DNA of 64,000 nt from contig CP102274.1 in the NCBI GenBank assembly GCA_025149285.1, positions 206,001-270,000 on the forward strand, in the 5' to 3' direction. The notes beneath the pieces were generated by a model. That model did no database searches, was not told where the DNA came from, and worked only from the letters and a program-made list of their open reading frames with translations. Numbering within the stretch: the first letter of the stretch is position 1; every line of letters starts with the position of its first letter. Origin of the DNA: Hungatella hathewayi. Its GTDB lineage: Bacteria > Bacillota > Clostridia > Lachnospirales > Lachnospiraceae. Shown here one piece after another: positions 23,177-32,433 of the stretch. Made by a program: the position numbers and the translations under genes.

Positions 23177-23719
23177 ATGCTTGAACTTACGATACCAAGA
23201 ACTGATCTGTGGGATGAGCGGAATCAGCGATTTATCCCTGTAAAGGAACAGAAGTTGCGTTTGGAGCATTCGCTCGTTTCACTTTCAAAATGGGAAAGTA
23301 AATGGTGCAAAGTCTTCTTATCTAAAGAGCAGAAGACCTATGAAGAAACCATTGACTATATACGCTGTATGACACTCACACAGAATGTTGACCCGCTGGT
23401 CTATCGATGCATTACCAATTCTCACATTGATGCGGTAAACGCCTATATTGAAGAGCCTATGACGGCTTCGACTGTTAAGGAAGAAAAAGGTGGTCCAATA
23501 AACAGGCAGCAGATAACCAGTGAACTTATCTATTACTGGATGACCGCATATCATATTCCATTTGAGTGTCAGAAATGGCATTTGAATCGTTTGTTAATGC
23601 TTATCCGGATTTGCAATGCGGAAAATAAGCCCCCGAAGAAGAGAAGCAAACGAGATTTATACAGACATCATGCGGAAGTAAATGCCGCAAACAGAAAGAA
23701 ATTTAATTCGAAAGGATAG
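23177..23719 (+). CDS. second tail assembly chaperone-like protein
   Basis: 180 residues after AGAGGTGAG. The N-terminus VKEQKLRLEHSLVSLSKWESKW and the later QITSELIYYWMTAYHIPFECQKWHLNRLLMLIRICN are recognisable from gp-G/T-like proteins that follow the first chaperone in phages of this type. The C-terminus is basic (PPKKRSKRDLYRHH). The family commonly sits immediately before the tape measure; here an endolysin gene intervenes. Confidence 0.55.
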   Translation: MLELTIPRTDLWDERNQRFIPVKEQKLRLEHSLVSLSKWESKWCKVFLSKEQKTYEETIDYIRCMTLTQNVDPLVYRCITNSHIDAVNAYIEEPMTASTVKEEKGGPINRQQITSELIYYWMTAYHIPFECQKWHLNRLLMLIRICNAENKPPKKRSKRDLYRHHAEVNAANRKKFNSKG

Positions 23720-23727
23720 TGATAAAA

Positions 23728-24720
23728 ATGGCGAAATCAAGACAGGCCGTTGTTAATCTTGTCGAATCTTGGGATGGAAAGAAAGAATCGAACGGCTCAC
23801 ATAAAAGCATTATCGATTTATATAACGACTTCTTTGAGAAGATCTGCGCTGGCAAATTTCCTCGTGGCATTCGTATGCGCTATGACTGGGCTTGGTGCGC
23901 TTGCACCTGGTCTGCATTAGCGGCAGCTCTCCGATATGAGAGCATTATGCCTATGGAAATTTCCTGCTATTACCTCATTGAAGCGGCAAAGAAAATGGGA
24001 TGTTGGCAGGAGAACGATGCTTATGTTCCGAGTCCTGGAGATGCGATTTTGTATGACTGGCAGGATAACGGATTCGGTGACAACTCTGGCAATCCGGATC
24101 ATGTCGGTACCGTAATCGAGGTGCATAAGGAATCCGGTTACATGGTTATCGAAGAGGGCAACTACAGTAATGCGGTCAAGAAGAGAACGCTGTCTATTAA
24201 CGGAAAATTTATCCGCGGCTTCATCACACCAAAGTACGACGACAATACTGTTGCCGCTCCTGGATTAAGCAAGGGTAAAGACATCAAAACCATCGCTCAT
24301 GAGGTTATCGTTGGACTGTGGGGAAGCGGCGAGAATCGTAAGAAATTGCTTACTGAGTACGGATACAGCTACTCTGAAGTTCAGAACATGGTTAATCAGA
24401 TTCTGAATGGATCGGCGGTAACACCGTCCAACACCAAACAGGATCAGAACCAGTCAGTTTCAAAGAAAGTGGTGGCTACCTGTTCTGCCAAGCAGTTTAA
24501 CAAAACCTGTGCTGGTGAATATAAAACAACGGCAGTTCTTTATTGCCGTAATGATGCCGGAACCAATAAGAAAGCTATTTGTAAAATCCCGGCTGGCACT
24601 AAGGTTAAATGCTATGGCTACTACACAATGGCAAACGGAGTTAAGTGGCTGTACATCCAGTTTGTACTTGACGGTGTGCAGTATACTGGCTTCTCATCCA
24701 GTGCTTACTTAGCAAAGTAG
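23728..24720 (+). CDS. endolysin: CHAP amidase with CPL-7 and SH3-like domains
   Basis: ATG 23728 with AAAGGA upstream; an overlapping GTG at 23719 is less well spaced. Residues 1-170 form a CHAP domain: nucleophile C57 or C59 in DWAWCACTW, H125 in NPDHVG, and an E/N pair near IEEGNYSNA. Residues ~181-228 (GKDIKTIAHEVIVGLWGSGENR) are a CPL-7 cell-wall-binding repeat, and residues ~250-330 an SH3-like domain. It cuts peptidoglycan. Its place between tail chaperones and tape measure is unusual and could mean a virion-associated lysin. Confidence 0.8.
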   Translation: MAKSRQAVVNLVESWDGKKESNGSHKSIIDLYNDFFEKICAGKFPRGIRMRYDWAWCACTWSALAAALRYESIMPMEISCYYLIEAAKKMGCWQENDAYVPSPGDAILYDWQDNGFGDNSGNPDHVGTVIEVHKESGYMVIEEGNYSNAVKKRTLSINGKFIRGFITPKYDDNTVAAPGLSKGKDIKTIAHEVIVGLWGSGENRKKLLTEYGYSYSEVQNMVNQILNGSAVTPSNTKQDQNQSVSKKVVATCSAKQFNKTCAGEYKTTAVLYCRNDAGTNKKAICKIPAGTKVKCYGYYTMANGVKWLYIQFVLDGVQYTGFSSSAYLAK

Positions 24721-24729
24721 GAGATTCAT

Positions 24730-25107
24730 ATGATCACGTTCAGACAAAAGGGTGATTTTTCTAAGCTGACTCGATTCTTAGAGCGAGCAAAGGAATCGGT
24801 TCGTCTCGGTGACCTCGATAAGTATGGTCGAGAGGGCGTAGCCGCCCTTGCGTCTGCAACACCAGTTGATACAGGACGGACAGCAAATTCGTGGCACTAC
24901 AAGATCGAGCAGAAGCAAGGTTCCGTGTCAATCAGCTTTTATAACACAAATATTCAAAATGGAGTCCCTATTGCAGTCATTTTGCAGTACGGACACGCAA
25001 CAAGAAACGGCGGCTGGGTACAGGGGCGAGACTACATCAATCCTGCTATCCAGCCTATTTTTGACAAAATTGCAGATGCGGCATGGAAGGAGGTTACTAA
25101 GCTATGA
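24730..25107 (+). CDS. HK97 gp10-like neck/tail protein
   Basis: 125 residues after AGGAGATTC. The segment VAALASATPVDTGRTANSWHYKIEQ followed by PIAVILQYGHATRNGGWVQGRDYINPAI is the signature of the HK97 gp10-like family of neck/tail-completion proteins. It is normally encoded among the connector genes after the capsid; here it follows the endolysin. Confidence 0.75.
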   Translation: MITFRQKGDFSKLTRFLERAKESVRLGDLDKYGREGVAALASATPVDTGRTANSWHYKIEQKQGSVSISFYNTNIQNGVPIAVILQYGHATRNGGWVQGRDYINPAIQPIFDKIADAAWKEVTKL

Positions 25108-28100
25108 GTACAACCGTTGACGAACGTGTCGTCGAAATGCGGTTTGATAACAAACAGTTTGAGCAAAATATTCAGACCAGTTTATCAAGCCTCGATAAGT
25201 TGAAGAAGAGTCTTAACCTCGAAGGGGCAGCAAAAGGCTTAGAAACCGTAAACGATGCCGCAAATAAATGCAGTGGAAATATGTCACCGCTGAGTAATGC
25301 AGTTGAGACTGTACGAGTGCGATTTTCCGCATTGGAAGTAATGGCAATTACCGCTTTACAGAACATTACCAATTCTGCGCTTGCTGCTGGAAAAAATCTT
25401 GTCTCTGCTTTTACCATCGATCCGATTAAAACCGGTTTTGAGGAGTATGAGACCCAGATCAATGCCGTTCAGACAATCCTTGCGAATACATCTTCAAAAG
25501 GAACAACTCTTGACCAGGTAAATAATGCGTTAGATGAATTAAATCATTACGCAGATATGACCATTTACAATTTTACGGAGATGACCCGTAACATTGGTAC
25601 GTTCACCGCGGCTGGCGTGGATCTGGACACATCTGTAGCAGCTATCAAGGGTATTGCGAACCTTGCAGCCGTATCAGGTTCCAACTCTCAGCAGGCAAGT
25701 ACCGCTATGTATCAGCTTTCACAGGCATTAGCGGCAGGAACAGTAAAATTGCAGGACTGGAACTCAGTGGTAAACGCTGGTATGGGCGGTCAGGTATTCC
25801 AGGATGCGCTGAAAGAAACGGCTAAAGTTCATGGAATTGCCATTGACGAAATGATCAAAGATGAGGGCTCATTCAGAGAGACCCTTAGTAAAGGATGGCT
25901 TACCTCTGACATCTTGACTGAAACCTTGGCAAAATTTACAGGTGATCTCAACGAAGATCAGCTTCGGACCATGGGATATACCGATGATCAGATCAAATCC
26001 ATTATGGAGATGGGTAAAACAGCGAACGATGCAGCAACAAAAGTAAAGACTTTTACTCAGCTGTTCGACACGTTGAAAGAGGCTGCCCAGTCAGGATGGA
26101 CACAAAGCTGGGAAATTATCGTCGGCGACTTTGAAGAGGCAAAAGAATTACTTACTGAGGTGAGCGATACGTTCAGTGCCGTAATCAATGCTTCTGCCGA
26201 TGCGAGAAATAAAATGCTTCAGGATTGGAAAGACCTTGGCGGTCGTACCATGATGATCGAAGCAGTAAAGAATGTTTTCGAGGGACTGGTTAGCGTTGCC
26301 AAGCCGGTTCGGGAGGCATTCAACGAAATCTTCCCGCCAATGACTGGAAAACAGTTAGCTGAAATCACAGAGCGTATCCGTGATCTGACAGCAAAATTCA
26401 AAATGGGGGAAGAAAGTTCAAAGAATCTGAAGAATACGTTTAAAGGCGTATTTGCAGTGCTTGATATCGTCGGACAAGCTTTCAAAGCTGTTGCCGGTGG
26501 TGTCGGCGAATTGATTGGTCTTTTCTTACCGGCTGGAAACGGAGTGTTATCACTTACTGGAAGTTTCGGTGAGTATCTTGTTAAGCTTGATGAAACGGTA
26601 AAGAAGACAGATGTCTTTGGCAAAGCAGTTTCGACTGTTGTTGATATCGTAAAGATAGCTATTACGTTTGTTAAAACTGCCGGAGAAAAAGTAAAAGAAT
26701 TTGGAAAAACTGCCGGGGAGAAGTTTGATTTTCCTGGATTTGAATTATTCCACTCATTCCTTGAACGAGTACATGATCGTATGGCTCAGATTGGTGATGG
26801 TGCTGGAAAAATGAAGAGCGGAGTCATCGTTGCTTTCGAGATGATGGGAGAAGCACTTGAAAAATGTAAATTTCTCAAAGTTATGGAAGCATTGTGGACC
26901 GCCGTGAAAGTAATTGCTGGCGGTATTGCCGATGCAGTCGGAACTATGATGGGAACACTCGCTGAGAAACTCGGAAATGCAGATTTCAGCGGAGTTCTTG
27001 ACATTCTTAACAGCATTGCTGTCGGTGGAATCGCAGTATCGATTTCCAAATTCTTAAAGAGTGTAACAGAACCGCTTGAGGGGTTGAATGGGGTTCTCGA
27101 AGGAGTAACTGGAATTCTTGACGGTGTTAGAGGTTGTTTTGAGGCATATCAGACAAATCTTAAAGCCGGAACGTTGCTTAAAATTGGAGCAGCAATCGCT
27201 TTGCTTGCGGGTTCTATCGTTGCGATTTCTCTGATCGATAGCGATAAACTGTCAGCTTCTCTTGGAGCTATCACGGTGCTCTTTGCTAATCTGCTCGGGG
27301 CGATGGCGATTTTCAATAAAATCAGCAGTGATACCGGAAAAGTATCTAAAGCATGTACAGCGATGATTGCCATGTCAGTTGCAGTATCTATTCTGGCAGG
27401 AGCTTTGAAGAAAGTTTCGGACCTTGATTGGGGTGAGCTTGCAAGAGGCTTGATTGGAATCGCTGGTCTTACGACTATTGTTGTTGCATCATCTAAAGCC
27501 ATGGCAAGCGGTCAGAAGCAGGTTATGAAAGGCGCTACCAGCTTAATTATATTTGGAGCGGCTATCAAAATTCTGGCTTCAGCATGTAAGGACTTATCAA
27601 AATTACAGTGGGATGAACTCGGACGAGGTCTGACTGGTGTAGGAGTTCTATTTGGCGAGATTGCCGTATTCCTTAGAGTTGCAAAATTCAACGGAAAAAT
27701 GATTAGCACCGCGACTGGAATTGTTATTCTGGCTGCGGCAATGAAAGTTCTGGCATCTGCTTGTAAAGACTTTGGTCAGATGGAGTGGAGCGAGATTGGA
27801 AAAGGATTAGCTGGAATTGGTGGATTACTTGCTGAACTTGCAGTCTTCACAAATTTGGCCGGAAATGCAAAACACGTAATGTCTACTGGCGTAGCTTTAA
27901 CTGCTATTGGCGCTGCAATGAAAATCTTTGCTTCCGCTGTAAAAGATTTTGCTCAATTACAGTGGGATGAACTCGGCAGAGGTTTAACTGCTATGGGCGG
28001 CGCACTTGCAGAGGTAGCTATCGCTGTTAATCTGATGCCGAAAAATATGATTGGCATTGGAACGGGTCTTGTTATCGTCGGCGGAGCACTTGAAATTATT

Positions 28101-31100
28101 GCAAACTGTATGAGTAAATTCGGAGGTATGCAGTGGGAAGAAATCGGTAGAGGTCTTACTGTCATGGGTGGGGCTTTAGCTGAGCTGGCCATCAGTCTCA
28201 ACTTTATGAAGGGTACACTTGGCGGATCGGCGGCATTATTGGTTGCATCCGCAGCCCTAGCTGTTCTTGCACCGGTGCTCAGTATATTGGGAGCATTATC
28301 GTGGGAAGCGATTGCGAAAGGACTTATTTCCATTGCAGGAGCATTCACGATTATCGGCGTAGCAGGCGCAGTTCTTACACCGTTGGTTCCGACCATTCTG
28401 GCGTTATCAGGAGCATTTGCGTTGATTGGCGTTGGGGTTCTTACAATCGGAGCTGGTTTACTTGCGGCCGGTACGGGACTTTCAGCACTCGCTATCGGAT
28501 TCACAGCGCTGGCAACTGCCGGTGCCGCTGGAGCAACAGCAATCGTAGCAGCACTGACTGTTATCGTTACTGGTATCGCTAGCTTAATTCCGGCGGTCCT
28601 TACAAAAGTTGGAGAAGGGCTTATAGCAATCTGCAAAGTTATTGCTGCTGGAGCTCCGGCTATTGGCGAAGCCGTAAAATCAGTAATCTTAACTCTGATT
28701 GATGTTTTCGTATCCTGTGTACCACAACTGGCAGACGGAGCTTTGCGATTAGTGGTCGGTGTATTAGAAGCACTTGTTACTTACACGCCTCAAATCGTAG
28801 ATCTAGCTTTCAAGTTTCTTATTGGAATTTTAGAGGGTATTGCTAGTAATCTGCCATCATTGATTAAAGCTGGAATCGATGTTCTTATGGCATTCTTTGC
28901 TGGTATTGTCGATGCGTTAAGCGGAATCGATACTGGGGCTTTACTGAAAGGAATTGCTGGAATCGGTCTGTTATCGGCTATTATGCTTGCTCTTAGTGCA
29001 ACAGCGGCGCTTGTTCCTGGTGCCATGGTTGGAATTCTTGGAATGGGAGCAGTTGTCGCTGAAATGGCATTGGTGCTTGCAGCTGTCGGGCTCTTGTCGA
29101 AACTTCCGGGACTTTCTTGGCTTATTGGAGAAGGTGGAAAGCTTTTACAGGGTATCGGAACAGCAATCGGTCAGTTCGTTGGTGGAATTGTCGGCGGATT
29201 TATGAGCGGGGTTTCGAGTCAGTTCCCACAGATTGGGGCTGATTTATCCGCTTTTATGAATAATGTTCAGCCGTTCTTACAAGGAGCAAGTCAGATTCAG
29301 CCATCTATGATGGACGGGGTAAAGGCATTAGCCGAGACAGTGCTTATTTTGACGGCGGCTGATATTTTACAGGGATTGACTTCTTGGCTTACAGGAGGTT
29401 CGTCTTTGTCTAAGTTCGGAGAGGAACTTGTACCGTTTGGCGAGGCTATGCGAGATTTCTCGCTGGCTATCGGAAACATGGACGGAGAAATCGTGGCAAA
29501 TGCAGCAACAGCTGGTAAAGCATTAGCTGAAATGGCAGCCATAATTCCAAATACTGGCGGATTAGTGTCGTTCTTCGCAGGAGAAAACGATATGACTGCC
29601 TTTGGAAAGCAGCTTGTACCATTCGGCGAAGCTATGAAACAGTTCGGGGACGCAATTACTGGACTCGACTCAAATGCCGTTACAGAAGCGGCGATCGCCG
29701 GTAAGGCCATGGCAGAGATGGCAACAACCATTCCGAATTCTGGTGGTGTTGTGGGATTCTTTGCTGGTGAAAACGATATGGGCGAGTTCGGAAAACAGCT
29801 TGTACCATTCGGTGAAGCCATGAAAGCCTTTGGTGACGCGGTCCGTGGATTGGAAGCAGATGCAATCGTCAATTCTGCAACAGCAGGTAAGGCTTTGGTC
29901 GAGCTTGCTGATACGGTTCCGAATACTGGTGGCGTCGTAGCATTCTTTACCGGAAACAACGATGTTAATACTTTCGGCGAAAAGCTTGTACCATTTGGTG
30001 AGGCTATGAAGGCATATTCCGAAGCTATTATGGGTATGGATTCTGCGGCTGTTACGAATTCGGCAACAGCTGGTAAAGCTCTTGTAGAACTTGCCAATAC
30101 AATTCCGAATACCGGAGGACTTGTAAGCTGGTTTACCGGCGACAACGATCTTGGCAGTTTCGGTGACAGTCTGGTTCAGTTTGGAAGTGGAATTAAGAGT
30201 TATTCAGATTCTATTTCTGGAATTGATACCGGAATCATGTCGAGCGTAATCACACAGGTAAATCGCCTTGTTGAGATGGCTAAGGGAATGGCTGAGTTGG
30301 ATACGAGTGGTATGAGCGGTTTCAGTACAGCACTTACACAGCTTGGAAATAACGGAATCGACAGCTTTATTAACGCATTTACAGATGCGAGCGGAAGAGT
30401 GACATCAACCGCAACATCTATGTTGACAACATTCATCAATGCTGCTAATGCGCAAAAGAGCAATATGACATCTACGTTTACGACCATGATGCAGGCTGTA
30501 CTTACGACCCTTACAAACTATCAAACCCAGTTCAATACGGCTGGCTCTACATTGATGACGAAATTCATCACCGGAATCAAATCTCAGGACGGAAATACCA
30601 AAACCGCAATTACCAATATTATTAGCGGTTGTGTTACTGCTATAAACAACAAGCAAATCCAGTTCAATACAGCTGGTTCAAACCTCATGATCAAGCTCAT
30701 TGCCGGAATCAAATCGAAAGATTACGAGACTAGAAATGCGTTTGTAAACATTTTAAGTTCGTGCCTTACAGCTATTGCGAACAAGTATCCGGAATTTCAA
30801 AATGCAGGAATGCAGTGCATGATTAAGTTCATTGCCGGCATTAAGGAAAAAGCCGAAGAGGTAAAAACTGCCTTCACTGGAAATCTTAATGCTTCTGTAA
30901 CGGCTATCCGGGACTACCATGAACAGTTTAAACAGGCTGGTGCTTACCTGGTAGAGGGCTTTGCCGATGGAATCAGTGAGAACACATATCGTGCAGAAGC
31001 GAAAGCCAGAGCAATGGCAAGGGCTGCGGCAGAAGCAGCAGAAGATGAACTAGACGAGCATTCACCTTCCAGAGTCGGATACCATATCGGTGACTTCTTT

Positions 31101-31517
31101 GGATTGGGGTTTGTCAATGCAATCGGAACCTATGCAGTAAAGGCATATAACGCAAGTGCGGACATGGCTAAATCAGCCAAAACAGGTCTTGGAAACGCAA
31201 TCGCAAAGGTAAAGGACATGATCGACAACGGTGTTGATACTCAGCCTACGATTCGACCGATTCTGGATCTGTCAGACGTTGAGGAGAAGAGTCATCGACT
31301 GAATACACTGTTCAGTAGATCACAGGCATTGACGGTTAGCACAGGAATTGCAGCATCTCGTGGACAGGATCTTCAAAATGAAGATACCAATCCGAATACA
31401 GGAAACTCTTATAACTTTACACAGAATAACTATTCGCCTAAGGCACTGTCGAGAACAGAGATTTATCGGCAGACGAAGAATCAGTTCTCGGCGATGGAAA
31501 GGATGGTGGAAACTTGA
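25104..31517 (+). CDS. tape measure protein
   Basis: 2,137 residues, overlapping the previous stop by 4 bases (GGAGG upstream). The N-terminal ~450 residues have the conserved tape measure domain (ALEVMAITALQNITNSALAAG, MYQLSQALAAGTVKLQDWNSV). Then follow hydrophobic helices and three blocks of tandem repeats. The C-terminus is FADGISENTYRAEAKARAMA then AEDELDEHSPSRVGYHIG, typical of tape measures. It sets tail length and spans the tube lumen. At about 0.15 nm per residue a tail near 320 nm is expected, an inference from the family rule. Confidence 0.9.
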   Translation: MSTTVDERVVEMRFDNKQFEQNIQTSLSSLDKLKKSLNLEGAAKGLETVNDAANKCSGNMSPLSNAVETVRVRFSALEVMAITALQNITNSALAAGKNLVSAFTIDPIKTGFEEYETQINAVQTILANTSSKGTTLDQVNNALDELNHYADMTIYNFTEMTRNIGTFTAAGVDLDTSVAAIKGIANLAAVSGSNSQQASTAMYQLSQALAAGTVKLQDWNSVVNAGMGGQVFQDALKETAKVHGIAIDEMIKDEGSFRETLSKGWLTSDILTETLAKFTGDLNEDQLRTMGYTDDQIKSIMEMGKTANDAATKVKTFTQLFDTLKEAAQSGWTQSWEIIVGDFEEAKELLTEVSDTFSAVINASADARNKMLQDWKDLGGRTMMIEAVKNVFEGLVSVAKPVREAFNEIFPPMTGKQLAEITERIRDLTAKFKMGEESSKNLKNTFKGVFAVLDIVGQAFKAVAGGVGELIGLFLPAGNGVLSLTGSFGEYLVKLDETVKKTDVFGKAVSTVVDIVKIAITFVKTAGEKVKEFGKTAGEKFDFPGFELFHSFLERVHDRMAQIGDGAGKMKSGVIVAFEMMGEALEKCKFLKVMEALWTAVKVIAGGIADAVGTMMGTLAEKLGNADFSGVLDILNSIAVGGIAVSISKFLKSVTEPLEGLNGVLEGVTGILDGVRGCFEAYQTNLKAGTLLKIGAAIALLAGSIVAISLIDSDKLSASLGAITVLFANLLGAMAIFNKISSDTGKVSKACTAMIAMSVAVSILAGALKKVSDLDWGELARGLIGIAGLTTIVVASSKAMASGQKQVMKGATSLIIFGAAIKILASACKDLSKLQWDELGRGLTGVGVLFGEIAVFLRVAKFNGKMISTATGIVILAAAMKVLASACKDFGQMEWSEIGKGLAGIGGLLAELAVFTNLAGNAKHVMSTGVALTAIGAAMKIFASAVKDFAQLQWDELGRGLTAMGGALAEVAIAVNLMPKNMIGIGTGLVIVGGALEIIANCMSKFGGMQWEEIGRGLTVMGGALAELAISLNFMKGTLGGSAALLVASAALAVLAPVLSILGALSWEAIAKGLISIAGAFTIIGVAGAVLTPLVPTILALSGAFALIGVGVLTIGAGLLAAGTGLSALAIGFTALATAGAAGATAIVAALTVIVTGIASLIPAVLTKVGEGLIAICKVIAAGAPAIGEAVKSVILTLIDVFVSCVPQLADGALRLVVGVLEALVTYTPQIVDLAFKFLIGILEGIASNLPSLIKAGIDVLMAFFAGIVDALSGIDTGALLKGIAGIGLLSAIMLALSATAALVPGAMVGILGMGAVVAEMALVLAAVGLLSKLPGLSWLIGEGGKLLQGIGTAIGQFVGGIVGGFMSGVSSQFPQIGADLSAFMNNVQPFLQGASQIQPSMMDGVKALAETVLILTAADILQGLTSWLTGGSSLSKFGEELVPFGEAMRDFSLAIGNMDGEIVANAATAGKALAEMAAIIPNTGGLVSFFAGENDMTAFGKQLVPFGEAMKQFGDAITGLDSNAVTEAAIAGKAMAEMATTIPNSGGVVGFFAGENDMGEFGKQLVPFGEAMKAFGDAVRGLEADAIVNSATAGKALVELADTVPNTGGVVAFFTGNNDVNTFGEKLVPFGEAMKAYSEAIMGMDSAAVTNSATAGKALVELANTIPNTGGLVSWFTGDNDLGSFGDSLVQFGSGIKSYSDSISGIDTGIMSSVITQVNRLVEMAKGMAELDTSGMSGFSTALTQLGNNGIDSFINAFTDASGRVTSTATSMLTTFINAANAQKSNMTSTFTTMMQAVLTTLTNYQTQFNTAGSTLMTKFITGIKSQDGNTKTAITNIISGCVTAINNKQIQFNTAGSNLMIKLIAGIKSKDYETRNAFVNILSSCLTAIANKYPEFQNAGMQCMIKFIAGIKEKAEEVKTAFTGNLNASVTAIRDYHEQFKQAGAYLVEGFADGISENTYRAEAKARAMARAAAEAAEDELDEHSPSRVGYHIGDFFGLGFVNAIGTYAVKAYNASADMAKSAKTGLGNAIAKVKDMIDNGVDTQPTIRPILDLSDVEEKSHRLNTLFSRSQALTVSTGIAASRGQDLQNEDTNPNTGNSYNFTQNNYSPKALSRTEIYRQTKNQFSAMERMVET
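27400..28330 (+). repeat. six ~60-residue hydrophobic repeats in the tape measure gene
   Basis: The motif L/M-x-W-x-E-L/I-G-R-G-L recurs about every 180 bases (WGELARGL, WDELGRGL, WSEIGKGL, WDELGRGL, WEEIGRGL, WEAIAKGL). Each copy is followed by a hydrophobic A/G-rich segment. Copies are diverged. Confidence 0.75.
29400..30240 (+). repeat. five ~62-residue repeats in the tape measure gene
   Basis: FG-x-x-LVPFGEAM-like units begin near 29418, 29604, 29790, 29976 and 30162, each continuing through TAGKALxEMA, a T/SIPNTGG motif and a FFAGENDM/L segment. Period is about 186 bases. A third block of shorter repeats (QFNTAGSxLM..FIxGIKS) follows at about 30,500-30,950. Confidence 0.8.
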
Positions 31518-32428
31518 TTCGAGCAGTCACGTTTACAAACTATCTTGGCGATAGTATCCGACTTGATTTGGCGAGACCGGAGGAATCCGGTTTCATCATC
31601 AAGTCTGTAACTGGCTTGGGACCAGGAAAAGCGAACATCAATACGACAGAAATTGCTACAAACGATGGAAGCCTGTTCAATTCCTCAAGGATGCCAAGCC
31701 GAAACATTGTTATTTCTCTTGCGTATATGTGGAAGGATTCCATTGAAGACGTAAGACAGCTTTCATACAAGTATTTTCCTATTAAAAAGAAACTTACCAT
31801 GCTTATCGAAACCGATAACAGGCAGGCAGAGATTGAAGGATACGTCGAATCAAACGATCCAACAATATTTAGTAAAGACGAGGGTTCGGATATCTCAATC
31901 GTGTGTCCGAATCCTTTCTTTTATTCTGCCGGAAAGGACGGACTCAATACGACCATCTTCTATGGCGTAGAGGCACTGTTTGAGTTTCCTTTCAGTAACG
32001 AATCTCTTCAGGACCCGTTGCTGGAAATGGGAGAAATCAAAAATGAAACAGAGCAGGTGGTTGCATATAATGGCGACGCTGAAATCGGTGTAACTATTAC
32101 GATTCATGCAATCGGTGAAGTCAGCAATATCACAATCTATAATACCGGTACTCGTGAAGTGATGCGGATCGATACCGATAAATTGGAGAAATTCACTGGC
32201 TCTGGAATTATAGCAGGTGACGAAATTATCATCTGCACCGTAAAAGGAAACAAGTCGATTACGCTTCTTAGGAATGGAAAGACTACAAACATCTTGAACT
32301 GTCTGGATAAAAATGCAGATTGGTTCCAGCTTGCGAAGGGCGACAACATATTTGCTTATACAGCTGAGTACGGAAGTACAAACTTACAGTTTAAGATTGA
32401 GAACCGTATTGTCTACGAGGGGGTATAA
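31514..32428 (+). CDS. distal tail protein (Dit)
   Basis: 304 residues from TTG 31514, overlapping the tape measure stop (GGTGG upstream). The first half (VTFTNYLGDSIRLDLARPEESGF, SVTGLGPGKANIN, LFNSSRMPSRNIVISLAYMW) is the Dit N-terminal pattern, and the C-terminal half is a beta-rich galectin-like extension. Dit is the hub at the tail tip that joins the tube to the receptor-binding apparatus. Confidence 0.8.
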   Translation: MIRAVTFTNYLGDSIRLDLARPEESGFIIKSVTGLGPGKANINTTEIATNDGSLFNSSRMPSRNIVISLAYMWKDSIEDVRQLSYKYFPIKKKLTMLIETDNRQAEIEGYVESNDPTIFSKDEGSDISIVCPNPFFYSAGKDGLNTTIFYGVEALFEFPFSNESLQDPLLEMGEIKNETEQVVAYNGDAEIGVTITIHAIGEVSNITIYNTGTREVMRIDTDKLEKFTGSGIIAGDEIIICTVKGNKSITLLRNGKTTNILNCLDKNADWFQLAKGDNIFAYTAEYGSTNLQFKIENRIVYEGV

Positions 32429-32433
32429 GCACT

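Noticed and set aside
27953..28636. Minus-strand ORF of 227 codons inside the tape measure gene
   Set aside because: The product is Ala/Pro/Ser-rich low complexity, the complement of the hydrophobic repeats; no start signals.
29297..30145. Minus-strand ORF of 282 codons with repeated SPxFGTVxA-like units
   Set aside because: The repeats are the reverse image of the FG..LVPFGEAM repeats of the tape measure gene.
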